From Aquipseudomonas ullengensis (GTDB taxonomy: Bacteria > Pseudomonadota > Gammaproteobacteria > Pseudomonadales > Pseudomonadaceae): 64,000 nucleotides of DNA. Shown piece after piece: positions 28,974-38,206 of this stretch; positions within the stretch are counted from its first letter, which is position 1, and each line of letters starts with the position of its first letter. The notes beneath the pieces were generated by a model, which was not told where the DNA came from, searched no databases, and worked only from the letters and a program-made list of their open reading frames with translations. Where the stretch lies: positions 372,001 through 436,000 of the forward strand of contig NZ_JACJUD010000004.1 in the NCBI RefSeq assembly GCF_014174475.1, given 5' to 3'. The position numbers and the translations under genes are program-made.

Positions 28974-31487
28974 TTATTGCCCAACAACTCGGCGCAGCTC
29001 GTTCTTCAGCTCGGCCCGCTTGCGCCGCGATACCTTGCCGAATGGCCAGCCGATTATCGATGTACGCTCCGTCTGGCCCACGTCGCGCAGCAGGAAGTGC
29101 GACAGCGCGGGAATCAGGATCAGCGCGCCGAGCATGTTCCACAGCAGCATGAAGGTCAGCAGGATGCCCATGTCGGCCTGGAACTTGATCGGCGACCACG
29201 CCCAGCACACCACACCGGCGGCCAGAGTGATGCCGACCAGCGCCACCACCCGCCCGGTGAAGGCCACCGCGCTGCGGTAGGCATCACCCAGGCTGCGGCC
29301 CTGGCGCTGGTAGTGCAGTTGCACGCTGAGCAGGTACAGCGCGTAGTCCACGCCAATCCCCACACCCAGGGCGATCACCGGCAAGGTGGCCACCTTGACG
29401 CCGATGCCCATGGCCACCATCAGCGCCTCGCACAGCACCGAGGTGAGTACCAGCGGCAGCAGCGCCACCAGCATGGCGCGCCAGCTGCGGAAAGTGATCA
29501 GGCAGAAAATCGCCACCGCCAGGTAGACGTACAACAGCATGCTGCGATTGGCCTCGCGCACCACCAGGTTGGTGGCCGCCTCGATCCCGGCGCTGCCGGC
29601 CGCCAGCAGAAACTGGCGATCTTCCGTGCTGTTCTCGCGAGCGAAGCGCTCGGCGATGGCCACCACGCCGTCGAGGGTCTCGGCCTTGTGATCCTTGAGG
29701 AAGGCGATCACCGGCATCAGCGAACACTGGTTGTTGAACAACTCGGGGGCGTTCACCGAGGCCTGCTGGGCGGCGTAGTTGAGCACGTCCTGGTTGCGCT
29801 GCAGGCTGGCCATCTTCGGGTTTCCCTCGAAGGAGCCGGCAGTGATCTGGCGCACCGCGTTGACCAGCGACACGGTGGTCTGCACCCCAGGGTGCTGTTG
29901 CAGTTCCCAGGCCAGGCGATCGGCCAGGGCCAGGGTCTTGTAGTTGAGGCAACCCTCAGGCGGGGTCTTGATCATCACCGCGAACAGGTCGCTGGACAGC
30001 GCGTAGTGGCTGGTGATGTAGGCGTTGTCGCGGTTGTAGCGCGAGTCGGCGCGCAGCTCCGGGGCGCCGCGGTCAAGGTCGCCGATCTGCAGGTGCAGGC
30101 TGACGGCGAAACCGCCGATGCCCAGCAGCGCCGCCAGCAGCACGGTGCCAGTGGCCCACTTCGGCGTGGTGAAGCGGTTGAGGCCATCCCACAGGCGACC
30201 GAAACCACGGTGCTGCGCTGCACGGGTATCGATACGCAGCGCGCGCTCGGCGGCCTTGGCACTGACGCCGACATAGGACAGCGCCACCGGCATCAGCAGC
30301 AGGCTGGTGAACACCAACACGGCCACGCCAATACTGGCGGCGATCGCCAGGTCCTGGATCACCGGAATGTCGATCAGCATCAACACGGCGAAGCCCACCG
30401 CATCGGCCAGCAGCGCGGTGACACCGGCGATGAACAGGCGGCGGAAGGTGTAGCGCGCGGCGATCAGCTTGTGCGTGCCACGGGCGATGTCCTGCATGAT
30501 GCCGTTCATCTTCTGCGCCGCGTGGGACACGCCGATGGCAAAGATAAGGAAAGGCACCAGCACCGAGTAAGGGTCGATGCTATAGCCCAGCCAGGCGACG
30601 ATGCCCAGCTGCCAGACCACCGCCAGCAACGAGCAGCCGATCACCAGCAGGGTGCTGCGCAGGCAGCGGGTGTACAGCAGGATGATGGCGAAGGCGGCAC
30701 CCACCGCCAGGGCGAAGAAGGCCATCACCTGCAGCAAGCCGTCGATCAGGTCGCCGACCAGCTTGGCGAAGCCGATCACCCGTACCTGGTACGGCCCTTT
30801 ACCATCGCCGTCAGCATTGATCCGCTCGACCTTGCTGCGCAGTTCTTCCAACTTCTGGGCGAAGTTGTAGTAGTCGATGCGCTGGCCGGTGGCGGACTGC
30901 CGATCCAGCAGCGGCACCACCAGCATGCTCGAGGAAAAGTCGTTGGCCACCAGGCTGCCGACAATGCCGGCACGGCCGATATTCTGCCGCAGTTGCTCGA
31001 TGCTCTCGGCCGAGCCGTTGTAGCCATCGGGCATCACGCTGCCGCCCTGGAAGCCCTCCTCGGTGACCTCGGTCCAGCGCACGCTGGGGCTCCACAGCGT
31101 ACGCAACCAGGCGCGATCCACCCCTGGGGTGAGGAACAGCTCGTCGTTGACCTGCTTGAGCACGGCCAGGTAGGCCGGGTCGAAGATGTCCCCCTGACTG
31201 TTCTCCACCACCACCCGCACCGAGTTACCCAGGCCGCGCAACTGGTCGCGGTTGTCGAGGAAGTTGCGGATGTAAGGTTGGCTCTGCGGGATCATCTTCT
31301 CGAAGCTCGGCCGCAGCTCCAGGCGGGTCAACGCCATGTAGCCGAACAACACCGAGAGCAAGGCGATGGCGGCGATGAACCAGGGCCGGTGGTTGAATAG
31401 CAGGCGCTCGAGGAAGTGCCCGCTGTTGCGGTCGAAATCGCGCAGGTCGCGGATCACCGGCATGCTGTCTTGTTTGATGGTAGCCAT
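28974..31487 (-). CDS. RND superfamily permease, HAE3/MMPL-like
   Basis: 837-residue inner-membrane transporter with the duplicated RND plan: a first span at about residues 33-52, a large periplasmic domain (to about 230), a block of five spans, a second cytoplasmic break near residue 415, a second span and periplasmic domain, and a last block of spans. Motifs such as VPFLIFAIGVSHAAQKMNG and LGVGIGVDYALYLLSV carry the acidic residue used for proton relay. Proteins of this COG1033 type move lipids or hydrophobic molecules rather than drugs. No membrane-fusion protein or TolC is nearby; the partners are the YCF48, DUF1329 and DUF1302 genes. Confidence 0.88.
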   Translation of the reverse strand: MATIKQDSMPVIRDLRDFDRNSGHFLERLLFNHRPWFIAAIALLSVLFGYMALTRLELRPSFEKMIPQSQPYIRNFLDNRDQLRGLGNSVRVVVENSQGDIFDPAYLAVLKQVNDELFLTPGVDRAWLRTLWSPSVRWTEVTEEGFQGGSVMPDGYNGSAESIEQLRQNIGRAGIVGSLVANDFSSSMLVVPLLDRQSATGQRIDYYNFAQKLEELRSKVERINADGDGKGPYQVRVIGFAKLVGDLIDGLLQVMAFFALAVGAAFAIILLYTRCLRSTLLVIGCSLLAVVWQLGIVAWLGYSIDPYSVLVPFLIFAIGVSHAAQKMNGIMQDIARGTHKLIAARYTFRRLFIAGVTALLADAVGFAVLMLIDIPVIQDLAIAASIGVAVLVFTSLLLMPVALSYVGVSAKAAERALRIDTRAAQHRGFGRLWDGLNRFTTPKWATGTVLLAALLGIGGFAVSLHLQIGDLDRGAPELRADSRYNRDNAYITSHYALSSDLFAVMIKTPPEGCLNYKTLALADRLAWELQQHPGVQTTVSLVNAVRQITAGSFEGNPKMASLQRNQDVLNYAAQQASVNAPELFNNQCSLMPVIAFLKDHKAETLDGVVAIAERFARENSTEDRQFLLAAGSAGIEAATNLVVREANRSMLLYVYLAVAIFCLITFRSWRAMLVALLPLVLTSVLCEALMVAMGIGVKVATLPVIALGVGIGVDYALYLLSVQLHYQRQGRSLGDAYRSAVAFTGRVVALVGITLAAGVVCWAWSPIKFQADMGILLTFMLLWNMLGALILIPALSHFLLRDVGQTERTSIIGWPFGKVSRRKRAELKNELRRVVGQ

Positions 31488-31508
31488 GATGGTTTCTCGT
31501 TGACCTTG

Positions 31509-32576
31509 TTATGGCAGGCGCTGGCTGCGCACACCGCGGTTGCCGACCAGTACCAGGCTGTCGCCGGCGGCGAAATCGGCGCCACTGACCGGGGCCAGCG
31601 CCTGCTGTGGCAATGCCTCCAGCTCACCGCTCGAGGTGGTGCGCAGGACATGGCCAACCTGGCTGAACAGCAACACGTGCCCGGAGGCATCGCGCACGGC
31701 GGCCGTGATGCTGTTCTGCAGACCGCTATTCAGCATGTTCCAGCTGGTACCACCGTCGACGCTGCGCAGCACGTGGCCGCGCAGGCCGTAGACCAGCAGT
31801 TCATTACCCGTACCGATGACGCCGAAGAAGCTGCCACTGTAAGGGGTTTGCAGTGCCACGAAACGCTGCTGTGCAACATCCCAGCGCAGCAGCAAGCCCT
31901 GCTCGCCCGCGATATAGGGCACGCCGTCGACGCCGGCGATGGCGTTCAGGTGCAGGCTTTGGGGGTTGTCGGTACGCTCGCCGAGCGGCTGCCAGTGCTG
32001 GCCACCGTCCTCGGTGCGCAGGATCAGGCCGAACACACCGACGGCATAACCGAGCCGTTCGTTGGCGAACCAGACGTCCAGCAGTGCCTTGTCAGCGCCC
32101 TCCTCGACCATCCGCTGCGCATCGGCCTGGCGTGCCGCCCATTGCTCATTGTTCGGTTCGGCGGCGGCCAAGGCCGTGTAATGCGCCAGCATCAATCCGC
32201 CAATCTGGCGGCCGTCGAGTTGCTTGTTCCAGGTGGCACCGGCGTCTTCGCTGTGCAGGATCACGCCGTCATGGCCCACCGCCCAGCCCTGTTGTGGGGT
32301 TGGAAAATACACCGCATTAAGGTCGCTGCTCACCGGCACCCGGGCCTGTTGCCACTGGTTGCCGGCATCGTCGGAAAACAGGATGTGGCCGCGCTGACCC
32401 ACTGCCACCAGCTTGTCGCCGGTGCGGGTCACGTCGTTCAGTGGCGCTACTTGCGCCAACGGACTCACGCGCGCCGGCAGATCCAGCACGTCGATGAACT
32501 CGCCCTGCGCGCCGAGGGGCATGGCGCCCAGCAGCAGGCCCAGCAGGGGAAGCAGGACTTTGTAGAAATCGCTCAT
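31509..32576 (-). CDS. YCF48/BNR-repeat periplasmic protein
   Basis: 355 residues from the ATG at 32576, with a signal peptide (MSDFYKVLLPLLGLLLGAMPLGAQG). The rest is a beta-propeller of BNR-type repeats, seen as spaced (D/E)(D/A)GxxW units: DDAGNQWQQ, EDAGATWNK, EDGGQHWQP, VDGGTSWNM. Related to YCF48/HCF136, the photosystem II assembly factor, but in non-photosynthetic bacteria it accompanies RND permeases of this type and is assumed to aid assembly or docking. It lies 21 nt upstream of the RND gene. Confidence 0.82.
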   Translation of the reverse strand: MSDFYKVLLPLLGLLLGAMPLGAQGEFIDVLDLPARVSPLAQVAPLNDVTRTGDKLVAVGQRGHILFSDDAGNQWQQARVPVSSDLNAVYFPTPQQGWAVGHDGVILHSEDAGATWNKQLDGRQIGGLMLAHYTALAAAEPNNEQWAARQADAQRMVEEGADKALLDVWFANERLGYAVGVFGLILRTEDGGQHWQPLGERTDNPQSLHLNAIAGVDGVPYIAGEQGLLLRWDVAQQRFVALQTPYSGSFFGVIGTGNELLVYGLRGHVLRSVDGGTSWNMLNSGLQNSITAAVRDASGHVLLFSQVGHVLRTTSSGELEALPQQALAPVSGADFAAGDSLVLVGNRGVRSQRLP

Positions 32577-32598
32577 GGTCAATCTCGGCAGTAAAAGT

Positions 32599-32632
32599 GC
32601 GCCGCCGGCATGCAAGGCATGCCATGCGGCGC
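32599..32632 (-). other. Intercistronic stem-loop between DUF1329 and YCF48-like genes
   Basis: Outer arms GCGCCGC (32599-32605) and GCGGCGC (32626-32632) and inner arms GGCATGC (32607-32613) and GCATGCC (32617-32623) form an almost continuous 14-bp stem with a 3-nt loop. On the minus strand it is followed by ACTTTTAC, a weak T-run, so it may partly terminate or protect the upstream mRNA, lowering expression of the RND part relative to the outer-membrane part. Confidence 0.6.
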
Positions 32633-32741
32633 TGGGTCAATCTCCCGCCGTGCCACGCCAGGCCCCATCGCTGGGCGCCTGACGTTGTGCCCAGGGGGGA
32701 GTCCTGGTGGCACAAGTGACGGGATCTATGCCCCCGAGGAC

Positions 32742-34100
32742 TCAGCGAATGCCCGCGCCAGCCAGGGACTCAGGCGACCACTGCGACTTGGACAGAGCCT
32801 CGACGTAACGGATACCGCCATATGGGCCGACCACACCGTTGATGTTGTAGGAGCCACCAACCAGGTCGTAGATCATGAATGGCGTGGAGTCCGGCACATT
32901 CTTGTCGTAGCTCTGGCTGAGGAAGGCGAAAGAGCCACGATAGAGCTGACCACGGGCGTCGTACTGATCCGAGGCCAGAGCCACCCAGCTGTCTTCGTCG
33001 AGGTAGAAGCGACGTTTGGCGTAGACGTGCCGGGTGCCTTCCTTGAGCGTGCCCTCTACCACCCACACGCGGTGTTTCTCCCAGCGCACCAGCTCCGGCG
33101 CCAGGTGGTTGGGGGTGGTGATGGCCTTGGCGTCGGTCGCGTAGGTCAGGCGGTAGGTGTTGTAGGGCACGATCATTTCCTGCTTGCCCACCAGCTTCCA
33201 GTCGAAGCGATCCAGCGCACCGTTGAAGACGAACACGTCATCGTAGGTACCGGCACCGGCAGTACCCGGGTTCGGCGTGTCGTAGGCCAGGTTCGGAGCC
33301 AACTTGACCCGACGCACACCCGGCAGGTACTGCCAGGCGCGGCGCGGCTGCTGCAGCGGGTTGGCCGCGTCGCGCAGCATGATTGCCTCGCCGGCGCGAC
33401 GGGCCGGGCCGGTATAGCTCAGCTTCATCTGGTAATAGGTGTCGGTGGCCCCGATCAGCTTGTTCATGTCCTCGTAGATCGGGTAGCTGATGAACGCCTG
33501 GCCGGTGGTGGCGAGGCTGGCCACGCCGGCGGAGTCGACGTTCCACGAGTCGTACTTGGAGTTGATGGTCACGCCCTGGTAGCGCAACAGGAAGTTCCAC
33601 ATGGCCTCGGCGCCCGACTGCGGGATCGGGAATGGCACGCCCGGCAGTACGTTGTCGATGGCCAGCCCGCCCTCCAGCGACTTGGCGCCGGTAGCATTCT
33701 TCAGACTGTTATCCAGCACTGCCTGGGGTACAGCAACACTGCGATGGGTCGGGTAGACCTCGACGCGGTAGCTGGGGAACCGCTTGGCCAGCTCCACGGT
33801 GGTGGCACTGAGCTGGTCCTTGTACTGATCGACGTTCTTGCCATCGATCACCAGCAGCGGTTTCTCCGCGGCGTAAGGATCGGGGCGCACGCTGTCACCG
33901 ACCTTGAAGCTGGCCGGAGCCTGGGTCAGGCCGCCTTCGTAGGCGGGAATGGAGCCGTCGGCGTTGCCGGCCTTTTCCGCACCTATGGCGGTCAGGCTGG
34001 TGCCGAGCTTAGCCGCTTCACTGGCAGACACGGCGGCGTTGGCCTGGCCGGCAATGGCCAAGGCGAGGGAGGCAGCCAATACGGTTTGTACGAATTTCAT
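32742..34100 (-). CDS. DUF1329 periplasmic protein
   Basis: 452 residues with a clear signal peptide (MKFVQTVLAASLALAIAGQANA, cleavage near 22). The mature protein contains the DUF1329 region (for example EAMWNFLLRYQGV, RRAWQYLPGVRRVKLAPN, KRRFYLDEDSWVALASDQYD). The family is thought to have a LolA/LolB-like fold, which would suit a periplasmic carrier of hydrophobic molecules; that is from family knowledge, not visible here. It is followed by an intercistronic hairpin and preceded by DUF1302, 39 nt away. Confidence 0.87.
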   Translation of the reverse strand: MKFVQTVLAASLALAIAGQANAAVSASEAAKLGTSLTAIGAEKAGNADGSIPAYEGGLTQAPASFKVGDSVRPDPYAAEKPLLVIDGKNVDQYKDQLSATTVELAKRFPSYRVEVYPTHRSVAVPQAVLDNSLKNATGAKSLEGGLAIDNVLPGVPFPIPQSGAEAMWNFLLRYQGVTINSKYDSWNVDSAGVASLATTGQAFISYPIYEDMNKLIGATDTYYQMKLSYTGPARRAGEAIMLRDAANPLQQPRRAWQYLPGVRRVKLAPNLAYDTPNPGTAGAGTYDDVFVFNGALDRFDWKLVGKQEMIVPYNTYRLTYATDAKAITTPNHLAPELVRWEKHRVWVVEGTLKEGTRHVYAKRRFYLDEDSWVALASDQYDARGQLYRGSFAFLSQSYDKNVPDSTPFMIYDLVGGSYNINGVVGPYGGIRYVEALSKSQWSPESLAGAGIR

Positions 34101-34139
34101 CTTGTTGTACTCCTGCTCAGAGGCTGGGCAATACGTGGA

Positions 34140-36206
34140 TCAGAAAGTGGTTTTGAAGGTCAGGTAGAGCGCGCCGCGGTCCTCACCAGTAGCGCCGCCG
34201 CCGGAGAACGAGGAGTAACCGCCGGCGTAGCAGGCGTAGTTCTCGTTGGCGCTGAAGGCGTTGGGCGTCGAACCGTCGCCGCTGCCGCCGCTCGGATCGG
34301 CAGCCAGGCCGCTGTAGCCGCTGTCCTCGCACTTGTCGGATTTACCGAAGGAGTCCACGTACTTGAGGTCGACGAAGTACTGGTTGTAGACCGCTGCACT
34401 GAGGCCCAGCGAGTAGTTGCCAGTGTCCTCAGCGCCGCCTGCAGACACTGGGGAGACGCCATCAATGCCGACGTTGATCGACATCGGCGCGCTCAGGTCA
34501 ATGCCTGGGAATACCTGGTACCAGGTCGGCGTGAAGTTGACCGCGAGCCCCCAGTTGTCACGGGTCGGCTTGTCGATGCCGCGGTAGCTGTCCTCGCCCT
34601 TGTACAGCGCCTCATTCTCGCTATCGAGCTTCAGCAGGTTGCTGTAGTACAACTCGCCGAGCAGGGTTGCCGAGTCGAACACAGGCGTATCGGCGATGGT
34701 CATCAAGCCGTTGACGGTCCAGTGCAGGGTGTCGCCTGTGGCGCTCATGCTGTCGCCGTCCTGCGCGCTGCCGTACACCACGCCACTCGCGGCACTGCGC
34801 GCCGGCAGCAGGCCGAAGCCATTACCCAAGCCGAACGGGCTGTCGGAACTGAGGATGGCCGGGATGCTGGCCAACGGCATGTTGTGGCGGATGTTCAAGT
34901 CACTGCCGACACTCACCCCACCAACATCCTTGGACAGGCTCAGGCCAAAGATGTCGATATCGTCGCTGTAAGCGAACTGATAGCTGGAGGTATTCAGCGA
35001 GTTGAGCAGGTTGACGTTGGCCAGTAGCGGCGTCAGCGGACCGGCCGACGGTACGCTGCCATCCGGGTTGAGAATGGTCATGCCTTTGGCGTTCAGCCAG
35101 GCCTGCGGAAGGATGTCCGAGGTACGCCGGTAGTAGGCACCCAGGGTGCCGTCCAGCCATTGCGGCGACCACTTGGCCATCACACCCCAGTCGCCACTGT
35201 TGTGCGGCGTCAGGTCATCGCCGCGACGCACATTGGTCAGCCCGTTGCACGGCGCCAGGCCGCACGCGGGGTTGCCCAGGGCATCGTTGCCCGGCGCACC
35301 GTTGGTGTTGCCGAGCAGGAAGGACTGCGCGCCGAAGCCCACCAGGTCAGAGGTGCCGTAATAGGTGCCGGCCTCGGGCAGGCGTGCAGCGTTCCAATCG
35401 AAGAAATATTGGGCCGCCAGAGTCAGCTCGGGGTTGACGGTGAAGGCGGTAGAAAGCTGGTTGCGCGGGACGAACAGTTCCTTGGCCTCGGTGCCGGGAG
35501 ACGACGCCAGCTTGGCCAAGTCCAGGCCGGACTGACCGTAGCTGACCGAGTGCACGGGGTTAAGGATGGTCTCACCCCAGTAGACGTTGTGCTGGCCAGC
35601 CTTGAAGCTGAACAGCGACTCCTCGCCAACCTCAGTGCTGTAGAACACAAAGGCATCGAGAATCTCGCCGGACGGGCCGCTGTAGTAGCGTTTGGCGTAG
35701 CGGCTAAGGTGTGGACTGCCGTTGCCGACGTTGTCGTTGGTGACGTTGATTGCACCGAATGGCACGCCGCCGTAACCCAGACGCGGGTCGTTGGCCACCA
35801 GGCCGGAGCGCGCGCCATTACCGTTGACGAACGGGTTGGAACTGGAACCGGTGTTGTCGTAAGCCTTGTCGTACCAGCTGGCAGCACTGACGCGGAAGCC
35901 CGTGAAGTTCTGGTACACCACATCCAGTTCGGTCAGCAGGTCGACACGATTGGTGATGTTGGTCCCGGCCTTGCGGAAGTTGTAGTCACCGTCATTGTTG
36001 TTCGGCGTGCCGAGCATGGTCTTGTCGGCACTCTCGGTCCGTACGCCGTAGTTGTATTTGACGGTGTTGTCGAAACGCATGGACCAGTCCGGGTTACCGG
36101 TGTCCAGCTCGAAAGCCTGGGTAGCCGGCACGGCCGCCAGCATGATGGCCGTGGCCAGCAGGCTTTTGCGCAAGGGAAGGCGGTGCTGTTTCTTATTGTT
36201 GTGCAT
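34140..36206 (-). CDS. DUF1302 outer-membrane beta-barrel protein
   Basis: 688 residues from the ATG at 36206 (MHNNKKQHRLPLRKSLLATAIMLAAVPATQAFEL, signal peptide ending near ATQA). The mature part has long runs of alternating amphipathic residues and ends GALYLTFKTTF, with a C-terminal phenylalanine typical of outer-membrane barrels. DUF1302 proteins pair with DUF1329 and are regarded as outer-membrane channels, often near genes for hydrophobic compound metabolism. Asn/Gly/Ser-rich loops with cysteines (CGLAPCNG, CEDSG) suggest extracellular disulfides. Confidence 0.86.
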   Translation of the reverse strand: MHNNKKQHRLPLRKSLLATAIMLAAVPATQAFELDTGNPDWSMRFDNTVKYNYGVRTESADKTMLGTPNNNDGDYNFRKAGTNITNRVDLLTELDVVYQNFTGFRVSAASWYDKAYDNTGSSSNPFVNGNGARSGLVANDPRLGYGGVPFGAINVTNDNVGNGSPHLSRYAKRYYSGPSGEILDAFVFYSTEVGEESLFSFKAGQHNVYWGETILNPVHSVSYGQSGLDLAKLASSPGTEAKELFVPRNQLSTAFTVNPELTLAAQYFFDWNAARLPEAGTYYGTSDLVGFGAQSFLLGNTNGAPGNDALGNPACGLAPCNGLTNVRRGDDLTPHNSGDWGVMAKWSPQWLDGTLGAYYRRTSDILPQAWLNAKGMTILNPDGSVPSAGPLTPLLANVNLLNSLNTSSYQFAYSDDIDIFGLSLSKDVGGVSVGSDLNIRHNMPLASIPAILSSDSPFGLGNGFGLLPARSAASGVVYGSAQDGDSMSATGDTLHWTVNGLMTIADTPVFDSATLLGELYYSNLLKLDSENEALYKGEDSYRGIDKPTRDNWGLAVNFTPTWYQVFPGIDLSAPMSINVGIDGVSPVSAGGAEDTGNYSLGLSAAVYNQYFVDLKYVDSFGKSDKCEDSGYSGLAADPSGGSGDGSTPNAFSANENYACYAGGYSSFSGGGATGEDRGALYLTFKTTF

Positions 36207-36328
36207 AGCGTTGACTCCGCTTTTTTTGGGCTTACGACATGCCGCACGCGCGATCGAGTCGCGAGAACGGGTAACTGGGTGGTGTATTCCTTGTTCGGTA
36301 GAAAGGATTGCGTGCTTCCGTTCGGGCC

Positions 36329-36892
36329 TTAGCCCAGCAATGCCTGGATGAGGTTCTCGGCCTGCGGCCACTCGCCGTAGCCAGCGGCCGGGTTGAGGTG
36401 GCCGACCGCGCCCAGCTCGACCAGGCGGCTGCCCCATTCACGGGCCATTTCGTGCACCGCATCGAGGCTGGCCAGGTGGTCGTTGCTGCTGGCAGCGACG
36501 ATGCTGGGGAACGGCAGCGGGCCACGGGGCAACGGCGACCAGCCGTTCTCCTGCAGCACCTCAGGGCTGGGATACTGCGGTGGCCAGGGGCTGCTTAGAT
36601 CCGGAGGGGTCGCCAGCAAAGCACCGAGAATCGGCCGCGAGTGACGCGCGGCCCAGTGCACGGTCATCAGCACGCCAGCACTATGGGCGACCAGCACCAC
36701 AGGACCCTCGATGGCGTCTAGCTCGTGCTGGATGGCCGCGACCCGGGCATCCAGGCTCAGCTTGTAGGTCTCCAGCGGCGGCACCGAGCGGCAGTTGGGC
36801 AGGCGCGCGGCGAGCAGGGTCTGCCAGTGATCGGCGACGTGATCGCGCAGACCGGGGACGATGAGAACGGTGAATGCTTTGCTGCTGGCCAC
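36329..36892 (-). CDS. RBBP9/YdeN-family alpha/beta hydrolase
   Basis: 187 residues from a GTG at 36892, chosen because AGGAG lies 6 nt upstream and the domain begins at once (VASSKAFTVLIVPGLRDHVADHWQTLL). Motifs: oxyanion region VPGLRDHVADHWQ, nucleophile elbow LVAHSAGVL (serine), catalytic acid region AASSNDHLAS and final GHLNPAAGYGEWP histidine. RBBP9-type serine hydrolases; natural substrate unknown. It is the first gene after the AraC-type operator and is probably co-transcribed with the DUF1302 operon (122-nt gap), suggesting it acts on the transported compound. Confidence 0.84.
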   Translation of the reverse strand: MASSKAFTVLIVPGLRDHVADHWQTLLAARLPNCRSVPPLETYKLSLDARVAAIQHELDAIEGPVVLVAHSAGVLMTVHWAARHSRPILGALLATPPDLSSPWPPQYPSPEVLQENGWSPLPRGPLPFPSIVAASSNDHLASLDAVHEMAREWGSRLVELGAVGHLNPAAGYGEWPQAENLIQALLG

Positions 36893-36949
36893 ACGGGGCT
36901 CCTGACTGCCTGATCGGTGTGCGGCGCACCAGGCGCCGGAGTTGGACAG

Positions 36950-37014
36950 ACAGTAGAGGTCGGGGCCTTGGCGACGCTTCACATTAGGCGTCAGCCATTT
37001 CGCAATTCATGACA
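36950..37014 (-). promoter_or_regulatory. AraC-type tandem operator and promoter of the hydrolase/DUF1302 operon
   Basis: Two direct half-sites, written on the plus strand: TTCACATTAGGCGTCA (36978-36993) and TTCGCAATTCATGACA (36999-37014), repeating at exactly 21 bp. A -10 hexamer TACTGT on the minus strand (36955-36950) lies 23 bp below the proximal site. The same arrangement recurs at 45054-45117. The minus-strand form TGTCAxG...AA resembles the known half-site pattern of Pseudomonas ArgR, another AraC-family protein. Confidence 0.7.
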
Positions 37015-37091
37015 GTGGCCGGGCGGCCGTCTTTTCGTCAGTACAGAGTCGCCTTCCCAAGGGCTGCTAAGCTCTGCGCTAGAGGGTTGAT

Positions 37092-37107
37092 TTTTCATTT
37101 CGTGACA
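37092..37107. promoter_or_regulatory. AraC half-site before the araC-family gene
   Basis: TTTTCATTTCGTGACA is identical over all 16 bases to the distal half-site upstream of qor (45102-45117). It lies 83 nt before the start of the AraC-family gene, suggesting autoregulation. I found no clear second half-site at 21 bp. Confidence 0.6.
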
Positions 37108-37189
37108 GCCGCGTGACCATCGCCGAGGGCTTCGGGCATCATGCGCAGCGGCCGCCACAAGCGGCCGTGCCTGTGAAGGAACTAAAACA

Positions 37190-38206
37190 ATGACAACATT
37201 GGTTCGCGCAGCGGTACTGACCAACTACCTGGAAGTAGCCCAGCACCTTGGTCTCAAGCCGCAGACCCTGCTCAACGAAGTGGGCCTCAGCAAAACTCAG
37301 CTGCAGGACCCGGAACAACGCATCCCGATCGACGCCGCCGTGCGCCTGCTGGAAATCTCCGCCACCAACAGCGGCTGCCAGACCTTTGGCCTGCGTATGG
37401 CCGAGTCGCGCCAACTCTCCGACTTCGGCGCGGTCAGCCTGCTGCTCACCCACCAGCGCACCCTGCGCGAGGCGCTGCAGGTGGTGGTGCAATATCGACA
37501 CCTGCTCAACGACTCTCTGGCCATCTTCATCGAGGAAGCCGGCAGCATGGTGATCATCCGCGAGGAAGTGGTCACCGGCGTCGGCCTTAGCTGCCGCCAG
37601 GGCAACGAGCTGGCCATCGGCGTGATGTACCGGCTGTGCGGCGCCCTACTCGGCACGCACTGGCGGCCGATCAGCGTCAACTTCACCCACTCGGCGCCGG
37701 ACGACTTGCAGCTACACCGCCGGGTGCTCGGGCAGAAGCTGGAGTTCAACAGCGAATTCAATGGCATCGTCTGCCACGCCGCCGACTTCGACGTGCCTAA
37801 CCCCCAGGCCGACCCGGCCATGGCGCGCTACGCGCAGCGCTTCCTCGACTCCTTGCAGGCCGAGCAGGAAACGCCGCTGATATTCGAAGTGCGTAAGGCC
37901 ATCTACCTGCTGCTGCCCATGGGGCGCGCCACCATCGAGCAGATCGCCATGGCCATGGGCATGAACGTACGCACCCTGCAGCGGCGCCTGGAGGATAACC
38001 AGGCCACCTTCAGTGACCTGATCAACGACGTGCGCCGCGACCTGGTGATCCGCTACCTGGAAAACCCCAGCTACTCGCTCGGGCGTATCGCCGACATGCT
38101 CGGCTACTCGATGCCCAGTTCCTTCACCCGCTGGTTCATCGGCCAGTTCGGCATGCCGCCAGCAGCCTGGCGCAGCGAGCACGGTGCCGCGCGCAAGGAC
38201 AGGTAA
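37190..38206 (+). CDS. AraC-family transcriptional regulator with arabinose-binding-like N-terminal domain
   Basis: 338 residues. The first 200 form the PF12625-type ligand domain (LTNYLEVAQHLGLKPQTLLNEVGL; RIPIDAAVRLLEIS), and residues about 235-335 are the double helix-turn-helix (IEQIAMAMGMNVRTLQRRLEDN and LGRIADMLGYSMPSSFTRWF). Divergent from the hydrolase/DUF1302 operon. The shared operator set (36978-37014, 37092-37107, 45081-45117) makes it the likely activator of both flanking operons. Effector unknown. GAAGGA lies upstream of the ATG. Confidence 0.9.
   Translation: MTTLVRAAVLTNYLEVAQHLGLKPQTLLNEVGLSKTQLQDPEQRIPIDAAVRLLEISATNSGCQTFGLRMAESRQLSDFGAVSLLLTHQRTLREALQVVVQYRHLLNDSLAIFIEEAGSMVIIREEVVTGVGLSCRQGNELAIGVMYRLCGALLGTHWRPISVNFTHSAPDDLQLHRRVLGQKLEFNSEFNGIVCHAADFDVPNPQADPAMARYAQRFLDSLQAEQETPLIFEVRKAIYLLLPMGRATIEQIAMAMGMNVRTLQRRLEDNQATFSDLINDVRRDLVIRYLENPSYSLGRIADMLGYSMPSSFTRWFIGQFGMPPAAWRSEHGAARKDR

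Noticed and set aside
28965..31400. 811-codon open frame on the plus strand opposite the RND permease gene
   Set aside because: Same type of shadow; low-complexity His/Gln/Gly composition, no domain, while the minus-strand frame encodes a clear RND protein.
32610..35027. 805-codon plus-strand frame opposite DUF1329 and DUF1302
   Set aside because: Spans two well supported minus-strand genes and their gap, with no family features.
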